Shown here piece after piece: positions 1 to 5,195 of a DNA stretch of 10,096 nucleotides. Under the pieces are notes generated by a model, which worked only from the letters and a program-made list of their open reading frames with translations, was not told where the DNA came from and did no database searches. The translations under genes and the position numbers were made by a program. This stretch comes from Oscillospiraceae bacterium (GTDB lineage Bacteria > Bacillota > Clostridia > Oscillospirales > Ruminococcaceae), in NCBI GenBank assembly GCA_014858325.1, contig RKCM01000208.1, forward strand, positions 1 to 10,096. The letters are read 5' to 3'. Each line of letters begins with the position of its first letter. The first letter of the stretch is position 1.

Positions 1-272
1 TAGCTCACGTCCATCAGCTTCCACAGGTCCTTGACGGTGGCCACGATCTTGTCCACGTACTCCTTGGGGGTCACGCCGGCGTCGGCGGCCTTGTCCTGGA
101 TCTTCTGGCCGTGCTCGTCGGTGCCGGTCAGGAACATGACGTCATAGCCCTGCATCCGCTTGAACCGGGCCAGCGCGTCGCAGGCCACGGTGGTGTAGCT
201 GTGGCCGATGTGCAGCTTGTCGCTGGGGTAGTAGATGGGGGTCGTGATATAAAAGGTCTTGTGCTCACTCAT
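1..272 (-). CDS. metG: Methionyl-tRNA synthetase, N-terminal part (runs off window)
   Basis: This enzyme charges tRNA-Met (elongator and initiator) with methionine using ATP in the cytoplasm. Only the first 90 residues are present; the gene continues beyond position 1. The protein begins MSEHKTFYITTPIYYPSDK, followed by the class I synthetase HIGH signature (residues 21-24, in KLHIGHSYT) and the MetRS-typical TGTDEHG (residues 49-55), both part of the Rossmann-fold catalytic domain. The KMSKS loop and any C-terminal tRNA-binding domain lie outside. I chose the ATG at 272-270 because family members start just ahead of the YITTPIYY strand and an AAGGAAG ribosome binding site lies upstream (plus-strand 285-291). 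An in-frame ATG at 353 would add 27 residues, but it lies inside the leader hairpin and has no Shine-Dalgarno. The gene is preceded by its own promoter and a leader terminator, which suggests attenuation control. Identity is very secure. Confidence 0.97.
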   Translation of the reverse strand, partial: MSEHKTFYITTPIYYPSDKLHIGHSYTTVACDALARFKRMQGYDVMFLTGTDEHGQKIQDKAADAGVTPKEYVDKIVATVKDLWKLMDVS

Positions 273-305
273 GGGATTATTTCTCTTCCTTTCTCTCGCG
301 GTAAC

Positions 306-350
306 AAAAAAGCCCCCGCCCTGCCGGAAGACCCGGCCAAGGACGAGAGC
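306..350 (-). terminator. Intrinsic terminator/attenuator in the metG leader
   Basis: Read on the minus strand, arms GCTCTCGTCC (341-350) and GGGCGGGGGC (312-321) pair over all 10 positions counting G-U pairs. They enclose an inner GCCGG/CCGGC hairpin (333-337 with 323-327) and are followed at once by six T (306-311). This is the form of the terminators that end Clostridia T-box leaders. It lies between the metG promoter and the metG start codon, so metG expression from that promoter needs read-through or antitermination. Confidence 0.85.
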
Positions 351-353
351 CAT

Positions 354-402
354 TGCTTTCGTAGTACCTCTTTATAATACGCAAAAAGAACGGGTTTGTC
401 AA
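354..402 (-). promoter_or_regulatory. metG promoter with T-box-like remnant
   Basis: On the minus strand there is a perfect -35 TTGACA (397-402), a 17-bp spacer and -10 TATTAT (374-379), placing the transcript start near 367. Directly at that start is GGTACTACG followed by AAAGC (360-368 and onward). This resembles the conserved T-box segment GGTACCGCG (7 of 9 match) that precedes the terminator in T-box leaders. The upstream Dabb gene ends at 437, so there is no space for the specifier Stem I. The promoter is seen directly; the T-box relationship is inference. Confidence 0.75.
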
Positions 403-436
403 TATCCAGCGTGAATGCGAGGGGAGTTTTCGAAGC

Positions 437-739
437 TTAAACCTCAAAATCCATGCAGGTGCGGGTCTTGAAGTAGGGCCGCACCTTGGTGGTGGCCACA
501 GCTACGTGCTCCGGGTGGACGGCATAGCCCTTCAGGGCCTCAAAGCTTTCCAGCGTGGTGTCCAGCATCACGTCGGCGTTGGAAGTGGGCAGGCCGTTGG
601 TGTGCACGTGCACCTCCAAAAGGCCCGGCACCTTGCCGATGAGCCCTTCCAGCCCCTCTTTGATGCCCGCCTTGACGGTCTCCTTTTCGGCGTCGGAAAG
701 CTCGTCCTTGAGCTGCCACAGAATGATGTGTTTGACCAT
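437..739 (-). CDS. Dabb (stress-responsive A/B-barrel) domain protein
   Basis: A 100-residue protein that matches the Dabb family of small dimeric alpha/beta-barrel proteins: it opens MVKHIILWQLKD, has an amphipathic helix rich in Glu/Lys (residues about 12-35), a second beta region GLLEVHVHTN, and the family-typical YAVHPEHVAVAT near residues 72-83 before a VRPYF strand. Members include plant stress proteins and olivetolic acid cyclase-like enzymes; most bacterial members have no known reaction, so none is assigned here. Length is normal for a single domain, with no signal peptide or membrane segment. The start at 739 is fixed by a perfect AGGAGG (plus-strand 749-754) nine bases upstream; an upstream extension would run into tRNA-Leu. 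It lies only 35 bp after the tRNA-Leu terminator with no clear promoter of its own, so it may depend on read-through. Confidence 0.85.
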   Translation of the reverse strand: MVKHIILWQLKDELSDAEKETVKAGIKEGLEGLIGKVPGLLEVHVHTNGLPTSNADVMLDTTLESFEALKGYAVHPEHVAVATTKVRPYFKTRTCMDFEV

Positions 740-773
740 GAGATCGTTCCTCCTATGCGTTCTTGTTTTTACT

Positions 774-804
774 GAAAAAGACCTCCAGCTCAAAACTGGA
801 GGCC
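774..804 (-). terminator. Terminator after tRNA-Leu
   Basis: On the minus strand, CCTCCAG (796-802) and CTGGAGG (782-788) form a perfect 7-bp stem, extendable by a G-U and a G-C pair, with loop TTTTGAG and then a T tract (775-779). It starts nine bases after the tRNA 3' end and so ends the tRNA transcript. Confidence 0.85.
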
Positions 805-812
805 TTTCGTTA

Positions 813-896
813 TGCCGGTGGTGGGGGTCGAACCCACACGTGTTATTAGCACAAGGGATTTTGAGTCCCCCTCGTCTGCCATTCCGACACACCGGC
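813..896 (-). tRNA. tRNA-Leu(CAA)
   Basis: An 84-nt class II tRNA. The acceptor stem GCCGGTG (890-896) pairs perfectly with CACCGGC (814-820), with discriminator A at 813. The anticodon loop reads CTCAAAA with anticodon CAA, decoding UUG. The T arm is GTGGG-TTCGACC-CCCAC, and the long variable arm (TGTG...CAC) is typical of leucine tRNAs. The CCA end is not encoded: the bases after the discriminator are TAA. It has its own promoter and terminator. Confidence 0.97.
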
Positions 897-915
897 GCGG
901 ATTGATAACAGATGT

Positions 916-944
916 ATTATATCGTATCTTGCCCGCAAAATCAA
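916..944 (-). promoter_or_regulatory. Promoter of tRNA-Leu
   Basis: On the minus strand, -35 TTGATT (939-944), a 17-bp spacer and a perfect -10 TATAAT (916-921). The start would fall near 909, giving a 5' leader of about 13 nt before the mature tRNA end at 896, as expected for RNase P processing. Confidence 0.8.
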
Positions 945-996
945 GAAAAACTTTTTGGGGCGGCTCTGCTTTTGGAAAAGAAGGAAGCGCGCACAG

Positions 997-1030
997 AAAA
1001 AAGCAGCCTCTGCCCCAAAGCAGAAGCTGC
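997..1030 (-). terminator. Terminator of aroF
   Basis: On the minus strand, GCAGCTTCTGC and GCAGAGGCTGC form an 11-bp stem with one internal U-G pair (arms about 1020-1030 and 1003-1013), followed by six T (997-1002). It begins 17 bp after the aroF stop codon. Confidence 0.88.
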
Positions 1031-1046
1031 CGATGAAAACAAAGGA

Positions 1047-2060
1047 TCAGTTGAGCTTTTTGCCGAAGAACTCCACCTCTTTGCCGATAAAGCCCATCAG
1101 CTCGTCGAACTGGTCGGGCGTCAGGCTCTGAGCGCCGTCGCACTTGGCCTTGGCGGGGTTGTTGTGCACCTCGATCATGAGGCCGTCGGCCCCGGCGGCC
1201 ACAGCGGCCTTGGCCAGCTGGGGCACCATCCAGGCGTGGCCGCAGGCGTGGCTGGGGTCCACCACCACGGGCAGATGGGTCATCTTGTGCAGCATCACCA
1301 CGCCCGCGAGGTCGAGGGTGTTGCGCATGCTGGTCTCAAAGGTGCGGATGCCCCGCTCGCAGAGGATGACGTTCTCGTTGCCCTCGGCCATGATGTACTC
1401 GGCGCTCATCACGAACTCTTCCAGCGTGTTGGCCAGGCCGCGCTTGAGCAGCACCGGCTTTTTCTGGCGGCCAACAGCCTTCAGCAGTTCAAAGTTCTGC
1501 ATATTGCGGGCACCCACCTGGATGAGGTCCACGTTCTCGAACAGGGGCAGGTGCTCGGTGTTCATGATCTCGGTCACGATGGGGGAGCCGGTGGCCCGGC
1601 GGGCCAGCTTCAGCAGGTCCAGCCCTTCGCTCCGCATCCCCTGGAAGGAGTAGGGGGAGGTGCGGGGCTTGAACGCGCCGCCCCGCAGCAGGGAAGCCCC
1701 TGCGGCCTTCACCCGCTGGGCACAGTAGGTGATCTGCTCCTCGCTCTCGATGCTGCAGGGGCCCGCAATGACGGCAAAGTTGCCGCCGCCGATCTTCACG
1801 CCCTCCACGTCGATGACGCTGTCGTCCGGGTGGAACTTGCGGTTGGCTTTTTTATAAGGTTCGCTCACGCGGCGGCAGGTTTCCACCACGGGGTTTGCCA
1901 GCACCCAGCTCTCGGCAATGGCCTTGGTGTCGCCAATGAGGCCCAGAATGTGGGTATCGCTGCCCTTGGAGTCGTTGATCTGCAGGCCCATGCCCTCCAG
2001 CTCGCGGCAGAACTCATGCACCTGCACCTCGGGGGCGTCCTGTTTCAATACAATGATCAT
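1047..2060 (-). CDS. aroF: 3-deoxy-7-phosphoheptulonate (DAHP) synthase, type I-beta
   Basis: It condenses phosphoenolpyruvate and erythrose 4-phosphate to DAHP, the entry step of the shikimate pathway to aromatic amino acids. The 337-residue length and layout match the I-beta subfamily: an N-terminal ferredoxin-like (ACT-like) domain of about 70 residues, then a TIM barrel. Visible signatures are AGPCSIES (99-106), RGGAFKPRTSPY (126-136), QVGARNMQN (181-189), KRG (206-208), CERGIRT (234-240), DPSHACGH (268-275) and EVHNNP (297-302). By family alignment the metal ligands are Cys102, His271, Glu297 and Asp308, all present. In studied I-beta enzymes such as that of Thermotoga the N-terminal domain gives feedback inhibition by Tyr/Phe; that is inferred here. 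The start is set by AAGGAG (plus-strand 2069-2074) eight bases upstream. It is monocistronic, with its own promoter and terminator, diverges from the ybaK-like gene, and the promoter carries repeated operator-like boxes. Confidence 0.97.
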   Translation of the reverse strand: MIIVLKQDAPEVQVHEFCRELEGMGLQINDSKGSDTHILGLIGDTKAIAESWVLANPVVETCRRVSEPYKKANRKFHPDDSVIDVEGVKIGGGNFAVIAGPCSIESEEQITYCAQRVKAAGASLLRGGAFKPRTSPYSFQGMRSEGLDLLKLARRATGSPIVTEIMNTEHLPLFENVDLIQVGARNMQNFELLKAVGRQKKPVLLKRGLANTLEEFVMSAEYIMAEGNENVILCERGIRTFETSMRNTLDLAGVVMLHKMTHLPVVVDPSHACGHAWMVPQLAKAAVAAGADGLMIEVHNNPAKAKCDGAQSLTPDQFDELMGFIGKEVEFFGKKLN

Positions 2061-2102
2061 AGCGGTTTCTCCTTATCCATTTCCCAAAGCGATCTGATTT
2101 AT

Positions 2103-2165
2103 TTTCATGAAGTTTAGTTTCCTGAAGTGTGAGCTTATGATATCACTTCATGAAACTGAAGTCAA
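2103..2165 (-). promoter_or_regulatory. aroF promoter with three operator-like palindromic boxes
   Basis: On the minus strand, -35 TTGACT (2160-2165), a 17-bp spacer and -10 TATCAT (2137-2142). Three boxes of form TTTC(A/C)TGAAGT occur: 2103-2113 and 2118-2128 on the plus strand, and 2145-2155 inverted inside the promoter spacer. Each has a TTC-NN-GAA palindromic core. The outer two are perfect inverted copies (11 of 11) with centres 42 bp apart, about four helical turns. A weaker match (ACTGAAGT) overlaps the -35. The positions, spacer and just downstream of the start, fit repression. The regulator is not identified. Confidence 0.7.
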
Positions 2166-2173
2166 GAGGGGCT

Positions 2174-2201
2174 TTGATATTTTTTGCAAAAGTGGTAAAA
2201 T
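2174..2201 (+). promoter_or_regulatory. Promoter of the ybaK-like gene
   Basis: -35 TTGATA (2174-2179), a 16-bp spacer and -10 TAAAAT (2196-2201), with a start near 2208. The -35 lies only 8 bp from the aroF -35 on the other strand, so the two promoters are back to back. Confidence 0.65.
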
Positions 2202-2227
2202 AGGCTCAGAATGGGAGGGGATATATT

Positions 2228-2710
2228 ATGGGAAAAGAAGCCAAAACCAACGCCATGCGCATTTTGGAGCGCGCAAAAGTGCCCTATACGGCCCACGAGT
2301 ACGCCCACGAGGAGGGTGTGGCTGTGGACGGTGTGACCGTTGCCGCCAGCATGGGTGAGGACCCGGCCTGCGTGTATAAAACACTGGTGACGCAGGGGGC
2401 CAGCAAAAACTATTTCGTCTTTGTCATCCCGGTGGCAGCGGAGCTGGACCTGAAAGCCGCCGCCCGCAGCGTCAAGGAGAAAAGCGTCGCTATGATCCAC
2501 GTTGCCGATATCAACAAGGTCACGGGCTATGTCCGCGGCGGCTGCAGCCCCGTGGGGATGAAAAAACAGTATACCACCGTTTTTGATGAGAGCGTGCTGC
2601 AGCAGGAGAAGGTCTACGTCTCCGGCGGCCGCATCGGCACGCAGGTCTGCTGCGCCCCGGCGGACCTGATCCGGGCAGCGCGTGCGACTACGGCAAAGAT
2701 TATTTTCTAA
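2228..2710 (+). CDS. ybaK: YbaK/EbsC-family Cys-tRNA(Pro) deacylase
   Basis: YbaK proteins hydrolyse Cys-tRNA(Pro) formed when prolyl-tRNA synthetase mischarges cysteine; the domain is related to the editing domain of bacterial ProRS. The 160-residue length is normal for a free-standing member. Visible features are the N-terminal helix with NAMRILERAKVPY, the invariant lysine in CVYKTLV (Lys51, equivalent to the essential Lys46 of the E. coli and Haemophilus proteins), GYVRGGCSPVGMKK (100-113) and the C-terminal VSGGRIGTQV (131-140). There is no signal peptide or membrane segment. The start is supported by GGGAGG (2213-2218) nine bases upstream. The gene is alone, divergent from aroF, and is followed by a noncoding stretch with no classical terminator right after the stop. 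Exact substrate choice (Cys-tRNA(Pro) versus another misacylated tRNA) cannot be read from sequence. Confidence 0.92.
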   Translation: MGKEAKTNAMRILERAKVPYTAHEYAHEEGVAVDGVTVAASMGEDPACVYKTLVTQGASKNYFVFVIPVAAELDLKAAARSVKEKSVAMIHVADINKVTGYVRGGCSPVGMKKQYTTVFDESVLQQEKVYVSGGRIGTQVCCAPADLIRAARATTAKIIF

Positions 2711-2734
2711 TGGGAGAGGCAGAAAGCGCAGCTT

Positions 2735-2783
2735 GGCTCCCCTTCCCAGGGAAGCTGTCGAGCGAATGCGAGACGGAGAAGTT
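2735..2783 (+). repeat. Partial copy of a GC-rich palindromic repeat
   Basis: This 49-bp stretch aligns with the right half of the element at 6834-6932: both run GGCTCCC...GGG..GCTGTCG...GCGA..GGAG.AGTT with the same order of small hairpins. Here CTTC/GAAG and GTC/GAC pairs form the stems. It starts 24 bp after the ybaK-like gene. The left half of the element is not recognisable, so this copy is truncated or a shorter variant. The strand given is nominal. Confidence 0.6.
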
Positions 2784-2888
2784 TTATAAAATTCATAATT
2801 CCGATAAGTCGTACTTAAAAAGAAAATGAATGTCGAAACTGCACAAAATTTTTGAAAGTTTTTTGGCAGATGAGAACACAAAGGAGAA
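2784..2888. other. AT-rich noncoding segment, nothing recognised
   Basis: Base composition shifts sharply to AT here compared with the GC-rich flanks. No open frame with family resemblance or a convincing start signal is visible on either strand, and I see no tRNA or recognisable riboswitch core. It probably belongs to the upstream control region of the structured RNA and purine operon. Confidence 0.5.
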
Positions 2889-2932
2889 TTTGCCGAAACG
2901 CTCTTTGCAAAGTGTTTTTTTTGCCGTAAACT
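2889..2932 (+). promoter_or_regulatory. Candidate promoter/operator before the purE leader RNA
   Basis: A possible promoter reads TTGCAA (2905-2910), a 16-bp spacer and TAAACT (2927-2932), with a start near 2939. The -35 lies inside a perfect 10-bp palindrome, CTTTGCAAAG (2903-2912). The segment is flanked by direct repeats TTTGCCGAAAC (2889-2899) and TTTGCCGTAAAC (2920-2931), 31 bp or about three helical turns apart. The repeats are seen directly; promoter and operator roles are inference and the -35/-10 match is modest. Confidence 0.4.
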
Positions 2933-2937
2933 GTACT

Positions 2938-3176
2938 TGTAAGACGCACGCCGCGCCCCAAACGGGCGGTGTGCGCCGGGAGCAAAGCAGCCGGGAACAA
3001 TGAGGTTTGAGCGGAGGACGAGCGGAATGCGGAATGCAGGGCATACGGTCAGCTGCCACGGGGGCAACTGCCACAACCAGATGCGCCTGGGCCTCGGTGT
3101 AACTTCCTGTCAGGGCGCTTTGTACCAGTTGCAGAAATAAAAGGCCGTGGTGTAGGTGCATCACAGCCTTTTTTGT
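2938..3176 (+). ncRNA. Structured RNA of unknown class upstream of purE
   Basis: About 240 nt without a credible protein gene but with strong pairing potential. (1) A hairpin CGCACGCC/GGTGTGCG (2945-2952 with 2968-2975) capped by GCCC/GGGC. (2) A long central stem-loop at about 3038-3090, with CAGG/CCTG and GCAT/ATGC, then GGT/ACC, CAG/CTG and TGCC/GGCA. (3) A long-range helix between GGTGTGCGCC (2968-2977) and GGCGC plus GTACC (3114-3118, 3122-3126). Helices 1 and 3 share the same bases, so they exclude each other. The transcript ends in a clear intrinsic terminator 38 nt before purE. It could be a free small RNA (paired ends and position recall 6S RNA, but the asymmetric layout does not fit well) or a purE leader controlled by attenuation. 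The class is not assigned. Confidence 0.45.
3141..3174 (+). terminator. Intrinsic terminator just before purE
   Basis: AAGGC (3141-3145) pairs with GCCTT (3166-3170). After one C-A mismatch, seven more pairs follow (GTGGTGT with GCATCAC-side bases, two of them G-U), loop AGGT, then six T (3169-3174) and a second T4. No promoter is visible between it and the purE start, so purE transcription probably depends on read-through here. Confidence 0.85.
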
Positions 3177-3212
3177 TTTGCCGGGTCACGAGAAAGAGAG
3201 GTTGGAGTACAG

Positions 3213-3713
3213 ATGATTCGTAAAGTTGCAGTGATCATGGGTTCGGACAGCGATTGGCCGGTGGTAAAAGGGGCCTGCGCCCAGTTGAAGGCGCTGGGCA
3301 TCCCCTTTGAGGCCCACATCCTTTCCGCCCACCGCACGCCCGCCGAGGCCGCCGCGTTTGCCAAGGGCGCAAAGGCCAACGGCTTCGGCGTCATCCTCTG
3401 CGCTGCCGGTATGGCCGCCCATCTGGCCGGTGCCTTTGCGGCCAACACCACCCTGCCGGTCATCGGCATCCCCATGAAGGGCGGCGCAATGGATGGCCTG
3501 GACGCTCTGCTGGCCACGGTGCAGATGCCCAGCGGCATCCCGGTGGCCACCGTGGCCCTCAACGGTGCCAAAAATGCCGCCTGGCTGGCTGCCGAGATCC
3601 TCGCCCTCGGCGATGAGGCACTGGCCGCAAAGCTGGAGGCTGAGCGCACGGCCATGGCCGCGCAGATCGCCGCCAAGGAAGAAAAACTGCAGAAAGAGAT
3701 CGAGGAACTGTAA
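3213..3713 (+). CDS. purE: PurE, 5-(carboxyamino)imidazole ribonucleotide mutase (AIR carboxylation)
   Basis: It catalyses formation of CAIR in step 6 of purine synthesis. In class I enzymes this is a mutase acting on N5-CAIR made by PurK; class II enzymes carboxylate AIR directly with CO2. The 166-residue protein has MGSDSDW (9-15), SAHRTP (38-43), AAGMAAHLAG (64-73) and MPSGIPVATVAL (105-116), which fit class I. The C-terminal 35 residues form a charged, probably helical tail. I chose ATG 3213 because the family begins directly before VAVIMGSDSDW and a GGAG (3204-3207) precedes it; an in-frame start at 3156 would lie in the terminator. The stop overlaps the purF start by one base (TAATG), implying translational coupling. 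No purK is in the window, so its N5-CAIR supply is not explained here. It is the first gene of the purine operon. Confidence 0.97.
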   Translation: MIRKVAVIMGSDSDWPVVKGACAQLKALGIPFEAHILSAHRTPAEAAAFAKGAKANGFGVILCAAGMAAHLAGAFAANTTLPVIGIPMKGGAMDGLDALLATVQMPSGIPVATVALNGAKNAAWLAAEILALGDEALAAKLEAERTAMAAQIAAKEEKLQKEIEEL

Positions 3714-5191
3714 TGTCTGATTTTGCATATCCGCTGCACGAAGAATGCGGCGTTTTCGGCATCTATGACCGCGCCGGTACCGAGGACGTGGCCGCTGCCG
3801 CCTACTCCGCCCTGTATGCGCTGCAGCACCGCGGGCAGGAGAGCTGCGGCATCGCCGTCAACGACGACGGCGTCATTCAGGGCCACCGCGATCTGGGTCT
3901 GGTCAACGAGGTCTTCACCCCGGCGGTGCTGGGCAGCCTGGCAGACCCCAACGCCCACATGGCCACCGGCCACGTCCGCTACGCCACCTCCGGCAGCCGG
4001 GTGCGGGCCAACGCCCAGCCCATGATCGTCCGCCACGGCCGGGGCACCATGGCCCTGTGCCACAACGGAAACCTGACCAATGCGCTGGAGCTCCGCCGCC
4101 AGCTGGAAAACGAGGGCGCCATCTTCCACGGCTCCTCCGATACCGAGGTCATCTGCTACCTCATCACCCGCAACCGCCTGCGGATGGGCAGCATCGAGAT
4201 CGCCATCAGCAAGACCATGGATGTGCTGGAGGGCGCTTACAGCCTGGTGGTCATGTCGGCCACCAAGCTCATCGCCGTCCGCGACCCCCGGGGCTACCGC
4301 CCCCTGTGCATCGGCACCCTGCCCGGCGGCGGCTATGTCTTCGCCAGCGAGAGCTGCGCGCTGGACGCCGTGGGCGCAACCCTGCTGCGGGACGTGGAGC
4401 CCGGCGAGATCGTCATTGCCGACGCCAAGACCGGCGAGCTGCGCAGCATCAAGGATCACTGCGGCCGCCCGGACACCCAGATGTGCGTGTTCGAGTTCAT
4501 CTACTTCTCCCGCCCGGACAGCGTCATCGAGGGCTGCTCGGTGCATGAGGCCCGCAAGCAGGCCGGCCGTTTCCTCGCACAGGAGCACCCCGTGCAGGCC
4601 GATGTGGTCATCGGCGTGCCGGATTCCGGCCTGGACGCCGCCCTCGGCTATTCCGAGGCCAGCGGCATCCCCTACGGCATCGGCTTCATCAAAAACAAAT
4701 ACATCGGCCGCACCTTCATTCAGGGCAGCCAGAAGCAGCGCGAGAACAGCGTCCGCATCAAGCTGAACGTCGTGTCCAGCACCGTCAAGGGCAAGCGGGT
4801 GGTCCTTGTGGACGATTCCATCGTCCGCGGCACCACCTCCGCCCGCATCATCAAGCTGCTGCGGGATGCAGGCGCTACCGAGGTCCACTTCATGGTCTCC
4901 GCACCGCCCTTCAAATACCCCTGCTACTTCGGCACCGACATCCCGGACCAGAAGCTGCTGGTGGCCACCGGCCGCACCGTGGACCAGATCAACGAGGTCA
5001 TCGGGGCCGACACGCTGGGCTACCTGTCCACCGAGCATGTCGTCCAGCTGGCCAAAGGAGCCAAATGTAAGTTCTGCACCGCCTGCTTCACCGGCGAGTA
5101 CGCCGTCAAGCCGGAAGAGGTGCTTTCCACCGATATCCACGAACGCCACCTCAACGATCGTCCCAAGGACGCCAAAAAGTTAGGAGAGTAA
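3713..5191 (+). CDS. purF: Amidophosphoribosyltransferase (glutamine PRPP amidotransferase)
   Basis: It makes 5-phosphoribosylamine from PRPP and glutamine, the committed first step of purine synthesis. The 492-residue length is typical. The N-terminal class II glutaminase domain has an 11-residue propeptide ending in HEE and then the nucleophile Cys12 (ECGVFGIYD), with HVRYATSG (87-94), NGNLTN (118-123) and SSDTE (141-145). The C-terminal phosphoribosyltransferase domain has the PRPP loop VVLVDDSIVRGTT (363-375). Cys258, Cys404, Cys455 and Cys458 match in spacing the 4Fe-4S ligands of the Bacillus subtilis enzyme, so this is the Fe-S, propeptide-processed type, expected to be oxygen-sensitive and feedback-inhibited by purine nucleotides (from family knowledge). 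It overlaps purE by one base; a GAGGA at 3702-3706 serves as its ribosome site. Its own 3' end carries the purM ribosome site. Confidence 0.98.
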   Translation: MSDFAYPLHEECGVFGIYDRAGTEDVAAAAYSALYALQHRGQESCGIAVNDDGVIQGHRDLGLVNEVFTPAVLGSLADPNAHMATGHVRYATSGSRVRANAQPMIVRHGRGTMALCHNGNLTNALELRRQLENEGAIFHGSSDTEVICYLITRNRLRMGSIEIAISKTMDVLEGAYSLVVMSATKLIAVRDPRGYRPLCIGTLPGGGYVFASESCALDAVGATLLRDVEPGEIVIADAKTGELRSIKDHCGRPDTQMCVFEFIYFSRPDSVIEGCSVHEARKQAGRFLAQEHPVQADVVIGVPDSGLDAALGYSEASGIPYGIGFIKNKYIGRTFIQGSQKQRENSVRIKLNVVSSTVKGKRVVLVDDSIVRGTTSARIIKLLRDAGATEVHFMVSAPPFKYPCYFGTDIPDQKLLVATGRTVDQINEVIGADTLGYLSTEHVVQLAKGAKCKFCTACFTGEYAVKPEEVLSTDIHERHLNDRPKDAKKLGE

Positions 5192-5195
5192 AGTT

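Noticed and set aside
273..353. In-frame N-terminal extension of MetG starting at ATG 353
   Set aside because: It would be encoded by the terminator hairpin and T tract, has no Shine-Dalgarno, and family members start near the downstream ATG.
912..2117. Plus-strand open frame of 401 codons opposite aroF
   Set aside because: It is the mirror of a well-supported aroF coding frame, with low-complexity composition and no ribosome site.
2945..2975. Minus-strand terminator formed by the CGCACGCC/GGTGTGCG hairpin
   Set aside because: The stem is strong, but it is followed on the minus strand by TCTTAC and not a T tract, and no minus-strand gene lies upstream of it.
2976..3092. ZTP (pfl) riboswitch suggested by GGGAGC near 2978 and CGCCTGGGC near 3084
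   Set aside because: The conserved 5' GACUGGCG-type segment is missing and the two matching pieces are about 100 nt apart, too far for the usual layout; the matches may be chance.
2929..3130. Canonical 6S RNA
   Set aside because: The ends can pair (AACTGTAC with GTACCAGTT), but the 5' strand between closing helix and central stem is about 90 nt and the 3' strand about 20 nt, and the closing strand overlaps the candidate -10. Kept only as a possibility in the ncRNA entry.
2162..3164. Minus-strand open frames covering the ybaK-like gene and the noncoding region
   Set aside because: They overlap a well-supported plus-strand gene, promoters and a terminator; no start signal or recognisable domain.
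2711..3212. Classical purine (xpt-type) riboswitch before the purine operon
   Set aside because: I could not find the conserved three-way junction core sequences of the guanine/adenine aptamer.
3161..5149. Very long minus-strand open frame (662 codons) opposite purE and purF, and similar ones opposite purM, purN-purH and purD
   Set aside because: These are antisense shadows caused by the GC-rich third positions of the real genes; their translations are low-complexity Gly/Ala/His/Val-rich with no family motifs.
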